A program made the translations under genes and the position numbers. Of a DNA stretch of 64,000 nt, positions 23,521 to 34,132 are shown piece by piece (the first letter of the stretch is position 1; each line of letters begins with the position of its first letter). The notes under the pieces were generated by a model that was given only the letters and a program-made list of their open reading frames with translations, did no database searches and was not told the DNA's origin. Source of the DNA: Ophioderma brevispina (taxonomy: Eukaryota > Echinodermata > Ophiuroidea > Amphilepidida > Ophiodermatidae); NCBI GenBank assembly GCA_023653785.1, contig JAMKCH010001711.1, positions 36,270 to 100,269 on the forward strand, in the 5' to 3' direction.

Positions 23521-25345
23521 CATTAAATTAAAGCTTAAACTTTGAGGATTCAGTTTTAACAAATTTTGCGCCCAATGGGCGTTTTTTATTTTCTGTATTG
23601 ATGATAGGAAGGTGTAACCTGATGTTTAATTAAAGCTTATAACTGGGGGATTCAGTTTGAACGATTTGCGCCCATTGGCGTTTTTTCTATTTCTTTATTG
23701 AAATGGACAAAGGCATTGAACTATGTTAAATTAAAGCTTATTAACTTGGGGATTCAGTTGTAAAAACATTTTGCGCCCCAATGGGCGTGCGTTTTTCTAT
23801 TTCTTATTGAAAGGACGGGAGGTGTAACCATGTTAAATTAGCTTAAACTTGCGGATTACTTTTTAACACATTTTGCGCCCAAATTGGACGTTTTTTCTAT
23901 TTTCTTTATTTGAAATGACAGGAAGTGTAACCTATGTTAAATTAACGCTTAACTTGGGGATTCGTTTTTAACGATTTTGCGCCAACTGGGGCTTTTTCTA
24001 TTTCTTTATTTGAAAATTACAGGAAGGTGTAACCTATGTTAAATTAAGCTTATAACTGGGGGATTCAGGTTTAACACATTTGCGCCCAGTGCCCCCAATG
24101 GGTGTTTTTTCTATTTTCTTTAGTTGATGACGGGAAGGTGTAACCTAGTTTAAATTAAAGCTTATAACTTGCGGATGCCTTTTTAACACATTTGGCGACC
24201 CAAATTGGGCGTTTTTTCTATTTTCTTTAGTTGAAAAATGACAGAAGGTGTAACCCTATGTTAAATTAAGCTTATAACTGGGATTCAGTTTTACACACCA
24301 TTTGCGCCCAATTGGGCCCGTTTTTTATATATTTTCTTTTATTTGAAATGGACAGGAAAGGGAACCTATGTTAAATAAAGATTATACTTGGGGATTCAGT
24401 TTTAACACATTGCGCCCAAATTGGGCGTTTTTTCTCATGTTCTTTATTTTGAAATGACAGGATAGGGTAACCTGTGTTAAATTAAAGTTATAACTGGGGA
24501 TTCGTTTAACACATGTGCGCCCAATTGGGCGTTTGTTCTATTTCTTTATTTGAAATGACCAGGAGAGTTGTAAGCTATGTTAAATTCAAGCTTCTGACTT
24601 GGGGTTCAGTTTTACCAACATTTGACGCCAATTGGGCGTTTTTTTAGTTCTTTATTTGAAATGACAGGGAAGGTGTTAGGTGTAACCTATGTTAAATTAA
24701 AGGCTTATAACTTTGGGAGGGATCAGTTTAACACATTTTGCCGCCAAATTGGGCACAGATGACAGGAAGGTGTAATCCTATGTTAAATTAACGCTTTTAT
24801 AACTGGGAGGGGGGATTCATTTTAAAACACATTTTGCGTCCAAATTGGGCGTTTTTCTATTTTCTTTTTGAACAAATGACAGGAGTGTGTGTAACCTAGG
24901 TTAAAATTAAAGCTTATTAACTTGGGGATCAGTTTTTAAAACATTTTGCGCGCAATGGGCGGTTTTTCTATTTTCTTTATTTGAAAATGAACAGGAGGTG
25001 TTGTAACTATGAAAGTAAAGACTTTAATAACTTGGGGATTCAGTTTTTAACAACATTTTTGGCCCCAATTGGCCCGTTTTTTATTTTTCTTATTTGAAAT
25101 GACAGAAGGTTGCACCTATGTTAATTAAAGCTTATAACTTGGGGATGCAGTTTAACACATTTGCGCACAATTGGTGTTTTTTCTATTTTCTTTATTTGAA
25201 ATGACGGGAAGGGTTGTAACCTATGTGAAATTAAAGCTTTACTTGGGGATTCAGTTTAACACAATTTTGCGCCCCATTGGGCCGTTTTGTCTATTTCTTA
25301 TTGAAATGACAGACAGCGGGTGTTAACCTATGTTAACATAAAGCA
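23521..25345 (+). repeat. Minisatellite, about 107-bp unit, about 17 copies
   Basis: Each unit contains TTAAATTAAAGCTTATAAC, TTGGGGATTCAGTTTTAACA, a GCGCCCAATTGGGCG core (CGCCCAATTGGGCG is a perfect 14-bp palindrome in intact units), then TTCTATTTTCTTTATTTG, AAATGACAGGAAGGTGTAAC. Core sites occur near 23,568, 23,666, 23,772, 23,873, 23,980, 24,078 and on to 25,268. Copies differ mostly by one-base insertions and deletions, many in homopolymers. The unit is not a multiple of three and has stops, so it does not encode a repeat protein. Confidence 0.85.
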
Positions 25346-25357
25346 TTAGACTATGTG

Positions 25358-25390
25358 AGGTCAAAGGTCTCACACCAAGGTCAAAGGTCA
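25358..25390 (+). promoter_or_regulatory. Two DR1-type nuclear-receptor-like sites
   Basis: AGGTCAAAGGTCT (25,358-25,370) and AGGTCAAAGGTCA (25,378-25,390) are direct AGGTCA repeats with a one-base spacer. The second is the exact DR1 consensus known for RXR/HNF4-type receptors. No gene start is recognised beside them, so function is unproven. Confidence 0.35.
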
Positions 25391-25619
25391 ACGGAGATCA
25401 GGTTGTCAAACAAGGTGATTGGTCTAAGCACTCTTTATGCTCCTGTCATAAAAATCTACTTTAAATTCAGTTATGAGATTTCTTTTTATACCATGTTCTG
25501 TAATAACAGTGCAACTTAAAATAGAAAGAAAAACCATTTACTCCTTTTAATTGCTTTTTAAATGTTGTTCTTCATTTCTGTAAAATTATGCCTGGCGATC
25601 CCGACACAGTTTTTTTTAA

Positions 25620-26080
25620 ATACTTGCTTTATGAGCGACTCAGGGGAACAGGGGGGGTCGCGTAGGAATGCCAACCTAACAGCAACCGCAAATTCAAAAC
25701 GGTATCAACGTTCCGGGTGCTATCTGTTTCAAAGACTTCGGTAGTACTGGCGCTCTTATACTCATATCGAACGGTTACACACAGACTTGTACTAAAGACT
25801 AGGCCTGGTCACGAATATTTAAATCTAAATCGGACCATTATTGGAATTACACTATTTTGCACGGGGTTAATCCACTAACCCGACGGATTTTGAAGCCATA
25901 ATTTTTCTTGTTATCATAATATTACTAAGATCTTGTGAGCAAAGGTTTAAGATGATTTTTAATGTCACTGGACCGAGACCCATAGTACATGCCTGCAATT
26001 CTCCAAATACCGTTTGGAAATCCCCAATGCCCAAATCGTGCAGATCGTGTCCTACCCCCCCTGGGTGACAGCGCTTCTTT
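25620..26080 (+). repeat. Partial third copy of the giant inverted-repeat arm
   Basis: Aligns in the same orientation with the left arm from about 29,290. Shared blocks include GGCCTGGTCACGAATAT or its variant, TTATTGGAATTACACTATTT, ATCCACTAACCCGACGG and the TCGTGTCCTACCCCCC block that matches the right arm near 31,400. No partner arm is nearby. Confidence 0.65.
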
Positions 26081-28033
26081 GAAGGGAGACGAGCTGCACT
26101 AATTTCATAATAATTACTCACGGAGCACCGGACGTGTCATTGCATGTCCACTGCAATAGGCCAACAAGCCAGATTTTTCATTTCAAAATTGACTTTCAAA
26201 TTCGCAAATATGTTCCCTTTTCTTGTTTTCACATCTTTTTAGGCTTCATAGCCTTGTCAGAAATCTGATGGGTATGTGCTTAGAGACTGCAATTGGTGAG
26301 ATTAGCTCGACAAAGCCTGTTTTTTTTTTCGTTGCGTGTGCCCAGCTCAGTCCGTGTGAGCTGTCTTGATTTGTAAATTGTATGCAGCAATCCACAACAC
26401 ACTGAGCTGCGTATACGTCGGAGACACTCGGTATACGAGTATTCGTATACCTGTATGGTAAGGCATTTATTTAATAGAGAGTACTCTCAGGTTATATATG
26501 AAGACGAGTTAAGTAGTAGTTTGTGGCTAAAATAAGGCATTATATTTTGTGGTATCCGTTAATACGATAGTCTATAGCCGGGAGCGGACATCGGGAGTTC
26601 AACAAAATCTGCAAAACGTGCGTAATTCGATGTGCACTGCACGCATCGTGTCATCGCATGTGCATGAACTTAAAGAATCGATTGCGCATTTGTTTTCATT
26701 TTTTCACACCGCGATTCGGGGTTTCCCTGGGCTTCCCCTTTTGGTTTTCAATTCACACCTTCACCGCGATGAGGACGTCAACCCACGCCCACTATAACTC
26801 CTCATTATTTCCTTTCTCTGAGTCAAACTACGCAAGCTCTAAGCATACAGAACCAGGACAATGCGCAAGGGAAATACATAGTCTGCTTTTCACGCAGTAA
26901 CTTTGGCGTGCGTTTGTAGACCGCCTATTCAGAAAAGGAGATTTGTGACGGCGACTATAGCATGCTAGCATGGCTAATTTCAGACTTGGCCAAAGCAAAG
27001 GCTAAGCATAAGTATCTGTGAAAGTCAAATATTTTGGTAGTACACCTGCATTCTTGCCAAAATAGCACATTATCATTATGGCCCCCTGCTACCGCAATAC
27101 ACATGACATGGATGCAATTAACACACACCAAAAAAAACCATACAAGGACACACATTCTGGCCAAGAAATCATTCGGAATAGCAGGCCTCGACACTTTTTT
27201 CCAGAAGCTGCCCGATGGGAAAGAAGTGCGGGACCACCCTATGATTCATCACACTCCGGAATAACGCATGTTAAAGGATGTGTGAAGAATACTAAATTCA
27301 TCCCCGATCGGTAACCCAAGACAGGTAAAATAGCCACTTGCTCAAAACTTTCCTACCTTTTATGCAAACATAAAATGGGTAGGTGAATATCTCAAATTGT
27401 GTTATGTAAAATTCAGCAAATCATGTTGCATCGTAATAAATTCGCCAATTTTATATTTTCTGTCGTAAATGGACAAAATTACAGACACAGTTGTCTATGG
27501 ACCGTGGAAAACAAGCATTGCTCATAACACAAAACCGCCAGATGAGATCTTGCAAATTGTTAAAATCTAGTGCACAAGGATACACAGGTGCTGGAATGAC
27601 GAAAGCACCTGTTTCACATCGAAATACAAGGACTCTCCGAGACCTCACGGGGACTGTGACCCGATTGGCTATGACTATGAGAGCGACTGAAGACTACAGG
27701 ATCAACCTTCAATTTAACCTTGTAACATGAAATCAAGGAACTATTCCCTAGTGCACAAGAGTAGTAAAATTCATATCAAAACAATATAAAATATTAAAAA
27801 AAAATTTTTAAAATTAAAAAAGCAAAGTTGAAAGGAAAACCCAGTTTCTTAAAAATATTGAGCTAGCCCGGTCGGACAGGGTGACATCACATTTTAATTG
27901 CCTGGGATAATTTTTCATGCCCCGGAGCCCGGGCAACGAACAGGCATTTGTCGAGGCCTGCGGCCCAGTAATATAGTATACATACAACTTCTGACATGAC
28001 TGAACTGAGTGATTGTTGTGATTGTCGGCCAAT
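26081..28033. other. GC-richer stretch with many short overlapping frames, no gene recognised
   Basis: Frames of 65-85 codons occur on both strands (for example 26,549-26,797, 26,955-27,194, 27,491-27,730), but they overlap each other and show no domain. Higher GC lowers stop frequency, which explains them. A small palindrome TATACGA-GTAT-TCGTATA lies near 26,420. A GC-rich block occurs at 27,860-27,970. A real exon could hide here, but no consensus splice-bounded coding segment was found. Confidence 0.45.
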
Positions 28034-31000
28034 TTAAGTGCGACCCCACCTAATATTTAGTATAAGTTGCCCATCTCAAAAATAGATTTTGCCATAACTT
28101 GTGAAGTGGAAGGGGCTTTGGGAGGATGTGCCGAATTCACTTGGTTTATTCAACTGGGCTCTTTGCCATAGCACGGCCATTTGGTGTTTTGGCAATTCTT
28201 ATCTATTTTGGAGCTGAAAAAGTGAAAATTTGCCTTTTTATAGAAGGAGTCATTGCCTGGATCAGTTCAAACTATGTTCACAATTTAGTTTCATAACCAC
28301 AAACCCCACCTTTGTCTGTTCACAGTAAAAAAAAACTTCTCAAAACCATGCTTTTACTATGAATTTTGGACCTGGCAACACTGTAATTTGAACAACTTTG
28401 AAAAATTGACTTTTTGGGCCCATGTTTGCAAGAGAAAAAATCCACTTGCGCACTGTTCTAGAATATTGACTTTCTGGTGTGGAGTAAAACATACCTTGTC
28501 CCCAAACAATGAGAACAGCTTGGGGAAAAATTTTATCATAGGCCGGGTGTTGCCAGAAAAATAGGCATTTGTGAAAATGCCATTTTCTCTTATGTAAATT
28601 TGTGGACTTAATTGGTAAAATTGTTATGTGAAGTTGCCATTTTGTCATTTTTGCATAATTGTCAACAATCTTAAAGACACTATCAGTGTATTTCACGAAA
28701 TCCGACAATCGAAAAAAACCCCCCCTCATCAAAAATCCAGATTTTTGCATGTCTTCCACACGCATAAGGTATCCTAACATACCCAGCAAATTATAGGACC
28801 AGAAGCACCACTGTAAAGACAAAATCGATATTTTCGCATTATGTCCGTTTGGACACTTCCTACCACGTATTATGAAATTCATATCTTTGATAACTGCGGT
28901 TTCTCTCCTTTCGCCAATTCTTCAAGTTGGAAAAAGTAACTTTAGAATTCTACAGCTTGTCCCTTCCCTTTTAAAAGCTATTCCGCAATTTTCAATATTT
29001 TTTTTTTTTTTGTTTTGATTCTTTCGATAAATCATGATAGTGTCTTAATGTTTTTTGATTAGATATATCAGTTTTAGGTTGTCTTGGCGGCTGATACAGT
29101 TTTGCCAGATGCTCAGTATGTTATTTTTGTACACGTCCGATTAACTATAGTCAGTACATTAAATGGTAGTTTAATGTTTCATTCCTGTCCATATCAATTT
29201 CCCTTTTTATCGTTCTCAATATTTTTGTCGAAGCAATCAATGATTTTGTGATAATTTGTTTACAAATCAGGTCAATTTTACATCATTCTTTTTTTTGTGG
29301 GGGGTCGGACATGCCACCTAACAGGCACAGAACAGCATCAACTTCCGGTGTAACCCGCGGCTAGCTTATTAGTCAAAGACGACGATAGGAGGGCGCTCTA
29401 GCATATAAAGGCTAGGTCTGGTCACGAATATGTATCTCTAAATGGACGTTATTGGAAATTACACTATTTTGCAGTGGGGTTTATCCACTAACCCCGACGG
29501 GATTTTGGAAGTCATAATTCCTTACATTATCATGCTATACTAAGAGGTATTGAGCTAAGGTCAAGAGGAGATTGTGTTATTGCCAGATTCCAAATCTGTT
29601 GTACTTTTGTGAAATATATATCTTCTATGTGGTACACTACTTGAATCAATATAGAAAAAAATTACGGCGCATATCTTGTGGAAGCATTAAGTAGGGTCAA
29701 ATTGGAGGTCCCCGGCTGACCAGTTGCGGGAACTACTTTTGAGCGTAGTTGTTCTGGGGCTTTTGAGGATTCTGATCACTTTAAGCCGAGTCCAACCTCA
29801 ACAAATGGTGGGAACTCTCATTAGAGGGCGTTTAATTCAAATGCCACCAATGAACCTAAAATGAGCCACGTGGGTCAAAAAACATATTGCATAAATATAA
29901 CTGGTCACCTGTAGAAATATAAAGGAATCATACACAAAATAACAAATCTAATTAGTTTAACGGTAAGTCAAACTTGATTTATTCATAAAAGTCGCCCAAT
30001 AGAGGGCACTATTCAAATATTTTAAATACCTCCAAAGTTCACAGATCTACAGATAGTTTCCTTTAAGGTGTCCAATGTTTTAAAATAATAAATTTTTGCA
30101 TTTTTTTTTAAGTGGTGCCTTGATTATTCTAAATGGTTTGATATTGACACTAGATGCGCTTTTTACAATGGCCTGACAAAGCTTAAATCCTATAAAAATT
30201 ACATTTTTTAAAAAGCTGGTTTAAACATTTTTTGTCCAACTGTGATAAATGTGAAGAAATTACTTTAGAATTCCCAGTTTCAATTTAAAAATCTTAAAAA
30301 TGTCAATAGAGGGGGCAACTCGCTTTCAATATTTTGGTCAAAATGGGGCACATAATGGCTTTTGGGGCTTCAGCTTGATGTTTGAAATGCATGTAGTTTA
30401 TAAATTCAAATGATTTTGAGTCAAGAATCGCACTTATTGTTTGTAACTCTATCCCTATAAATCAAAGTACAATGAAATTGGAATATTTTGACGTAAATTG
30501 AAACCATTGTTTCAAAATCTCAAGACTGGAAAATATCTCGAAAGGCATTGAGGAAACATGGATGTCGACCGTAGCAATGGCGTGTTCACTTTTCCTGTGT
30601 CTGCTGAGCACTGAAGTACCCAATCAAACGTGTCAAGTTCTCGCTAGGTTTCTCTAGTTTCAGACCAATTAATCATACAACATATTAAAAAAAACATAGT
30701 AAACGGATCCTCTGATGCAAAACATCCTAGAACCCTACGGCAGCTCGAAAGTTTCCACGGCGTAGTCTTTGTGTCAACCTTCTGCGCGAGAGATTTTAAC
30801 GTTATCAGTCCGCATAGAAAATGTGTGTCAATGCACGAAATCTCAAATATCTCCGGAAAAGGGTTCTATGGATGTTTTTGCATCAAGGATCCGCTGCTAT
30901 GTTTTAAATTTACAACCATTTTACACCTTAAATGGAACTTTCTATGTAGTATCCTGGGAACTTTGGAGGTATTTTAAAATCTTTGGGTGACTTTTATGAA

Positions 31001-32696
31001 TAAATCAAGTTTGTTGGACTTCAACTAATCACTGATTTGTAGTTTTTGTATTTAAATCCTTTAGATCTTCTGGGGCTTTGCGTTGACCATTTAAATGATT
31101 TATTATGGGGATAATGTTTGACCCCCGGGGGTTCCATTTTAGGTCATTTGGCCGAGCCCATTTTGAAATCGCCGCTCTAGATAGAGTTCCCAACAATTTG
31201 GGTGAGGTTGGATCTCGACATCAGCATCCCAAGCCCCTAGACCACTCCAAAGTAAGTTCCCACAAACCTGTCACGGACGTCCATACTAATAGGTGTGCTT
31301 CCCCCACACGATTTCTGGCCGGTATCTTTTTTTCTAATATTTGATCAAGCTTTTATCGCACATAAAACGATATATATTTCACAAAATTTATCCAAGGGGG
31401 TGTAGGACACGACTTGCTCGATTTGGGGCTGGGGATTCCTAAACGTAATTTTGGGAACTTCTACTGCATTTTGCCTTTGGCTCTCTGTCCAGTTCACTTA
31501 CAACACAATCTCCTCTTGAACCTTAGCTCAATCCTCTTAGTAATAGCATGATATTTTAAGAATAATTATTGACGTTCAAAATCCGTTTTTTCGGGTTAGT
31601 GGATAACCCCACTGCAAAATAGTTATAATTTCCAATAACGGTCATTAGATTTACATATTCGTGACCAGAACTACCTTTATCTGCTAGAGCGCCTCCTCTC
31701 GTTCATCTTTGATAAGACTAGCACGCTGGGTTTCACCGGAAGTTGATGCTGTTCTGTTGCTGTTTATAGGTTGGCATGTCCTAAAAAGATCCCCCCCAAA
31801 ATTATAACAGATTTGGAATTTTGCAACACATCCAATATCACCCAACATATTTTTGATTGCTTCTAAAATATTGAGAAAGATACACAAGGAACATAATATG
31901 GACAGGAATGCACACATTACGGACCATTTTCAAATGTACTTATGTATAGTTATGGACGTGTACAAAATAACACAATACTGAGCATCGGACACTGTATCAG
32001 AGCCGCCCAAGCAACTAAACTGAGATTATCTCATCAAAAACATTCAAATGATTTAACCATTATGGCACATGACCAAAATCAACTCACACAACAATTTGAC
32101 CAATTAAGTCCACCAATTTCACTATATAGAAATTGCATTTTCAACAAAATGCCTATTTTTCTGCACCCCGCCTATGATAGATTATATTCCCCAAGCTTGT
32201 TTCTCACAGATTGTGTGGCAAGGTCTGTTTTACCTCACAACCGAAAGTCAATATTCCTATCCCAGCGCGCAAGGGAATTTTTTCTCTTGCAACCTATTGG
32301 CAAAAAAAAAACAAAAAAGTTCACTTTCAAAGTTGTAAAACTTTACCGTGTTCCAGGTCAAAAATTCATAGTAAAAGCAGGTTTTAGAACATTTTATTTT
32401 TCCTGTGACAGAACAAAGGTGGGGCTTTGTGATTATGAACTAAATCTTGGAACATAGTTTTGAACTGACCAGGCATGACTTCCTTCTAAAAGGCAATTTT
32501 TCACTTTTTTTCAGCTCCAAAATACTGAAATTGCCCACAACACAAAGGGGCCGTGCCTATGGCAACGAGCCTCATATTGGATAACACATTGTTTCGGCAA
32601 CATTCCTCCCAAGCCCGTCCACCGCACAAGTTATGAGCAAATCTATTTTTTGAGCCTTGTCAGCTATACTAAATATGTAGTTGGGGTTGCACTTAA
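28034..32696. mobile_element. Giant 4.66-kb foldback element bounded by TTAA
   Basis: The left border is TTAAGTGCGACCCCACC and the right border is GGTTGCACTTAA (reverse complement TTAAGTGCAACC). Inverted homology is seen at many points: AAAATAGATTT...CATAACTTGTG near 28,080 and 32,630; CTTTTACTATGAATTTT near 28,350 and 32,370; TTTTGTACACGTCCG near 29,127 and 31,960; GGTCACGAATATGTA near 29,417 and 31,650; CCTCCAAAGTTC near 30,032 and 30,962. The arms are about 2.07 kb (left, including a 378-bp insertion) and 1.82 kb, with a spacer of about 0.8 kb (30,100-30,880). Terminal TTAA suggests piggyBac-type mobilisation. No transposase frame is visible. Confidence 0.8.
28671..29048. mobile_element. 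Family E TTAA MITE inserted in the left arm
   Basis: The left end is TTAAAGACACTATCA and the right end is TGATAGTGTCTTAA, giving inverted termini with TTAA at both borders; length 378 bp. The right arm of the giant foldback lacks this segment: its homology jumps from the block pairing with 28,660 to the block pairing with 29,050. Related copies: 20,795-20,940 (inverted), 62,225-62,356, 62,985-63,245 and a copy split by the foldback at 10,246. Confidence 0.7.
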
Positions 32697-34132
32697 AGCC
32701 TGTGACAGTGAACTGATAACTTCGCAGTCAGACATCGACAAACAAAGCCTTTAACGCATCTCACAAGCAGAATCGTTGCTTGCGACTGGAGTATATCTTG
32801 GGCTTAATAATTAGAGAAGTTTTAGAAAAGGAAAACATTTTGGTATTTGCCACAACCCCCTCATGAATTTGAAGCATTTGTCCAATCATGAAGGTTTGCC
32901 CAGTTAAATTGTAGCACAGTTGTATACATGGCAAAAACCAGGTCTGAAAATATTCGAAATATCTGGAGAAATACCAAAATCCAAATTTCCCCTCCCAAGA
33001 TTGCCGAAAATTTCCCTCTCCAGTATTGCAAAATTTGGTATGCATAGGTCATCTGGGTTCAAAAAAACGGTCCGGGAGCCATGTACCCAAAAAGTTGGAT
33101 ATTTTTTAGATGCTAAATGGTTTAGCCGATAGTAATTATGTGCATGCCAATCTATGGGAAATCATTTTAAAATTAAATAACCTTAGTCCTGCTGAACATG
33201 GTCCACATCAGGCATTAGGGGTTTACACTCATGGATTTCATGAGAAAGCGCTTGATTTGGCCCGAGAGCAGGCCTGCGCCTGGCGTCGCAAAGCGACCCC
33301 CGCCATGCTTGTACTTAAAATCCTCCAAAATCAAGGCTGCAGAGACACTCCCCTTTCATGCCATTTTTTCATCTTCTTCACACTTGAGAAAAACTCACGA
33401 TTGATGTATCAAATTGGGATGTTTCCATTACAGAAAGGGGTGTGCTTCGTATGTGCAGCTAGACATCAAAATACTTGAAAGCATTTTTTGTGTTTATATA
33501 TAATATATTCAACACATATTCCGAAAATTATTTTTGATTCAATTAGTCAAGATATGGGCACCAAATTTTATTTTGAGACAATAATCGCCGTAGTAGCCAT
33601 GCTCATTGTACAAACGTCTACCTATTTCTACAATTCCTACCCAAAAAGTGATCAGAATCGATACTCAGGGCCTAACATTGTTTAGACTGGCCTCACATCA
33701 CAAAATCAGAAATCTCCTGATGATGTTGTGACATTAATAATGGCAATAATCTGCATTACATGGTGATCAAATGCTGATTCCTTTCCTACTTTTACCCAGG
33801 AAGACAGGTAATTGAAAATCACACCAATGTCCACATGGCTGAATCGTTGTTGTTTCACATGCTGTAATTTGCCTATCAAAATAGTAATAACGTGAAACTT
33901 CACCTAAAATCACTTGTAATTTGTACTGCTAATTTTTAAATTTCACATATACTGAATACCAATTAGGCTCAATTTCATAAACAATCAAGGAAAAAGGTTC
34001 TTGTGCATTGGTATAATATCATGATACCCCACTTAAACAAGCAGTAGTGACAATCATGTGCCCATCTTTAAGGGTTGTTGATAAGCTATTAAGGGTTTTG
34101 GGGGTGGTGTGGAAATTGTGTGGATGTGTACA
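32697..34132. other. Unassigned stretch
   Basis: The 122-codon frame at 33,110-33,478 (+) and other frames show no known domain. A short G/C-rich piece at 33,270-33,300 (GTCGCAAAGCGACCCCC) resembles the hairpin near 22,920. Confidence 0.4.

Noticed and set aside
26549..27730. Cluster of overlapping open frames on both strands
   Set aside because: All are short, mutually overlapping and without motif or splice support; higher GC explains them.
28340..28882. 180-codon open frame as a gene
   Set aside because: Part of it runs through an inserted MITE, and the mirrored arm shows frame-disrupting indels.
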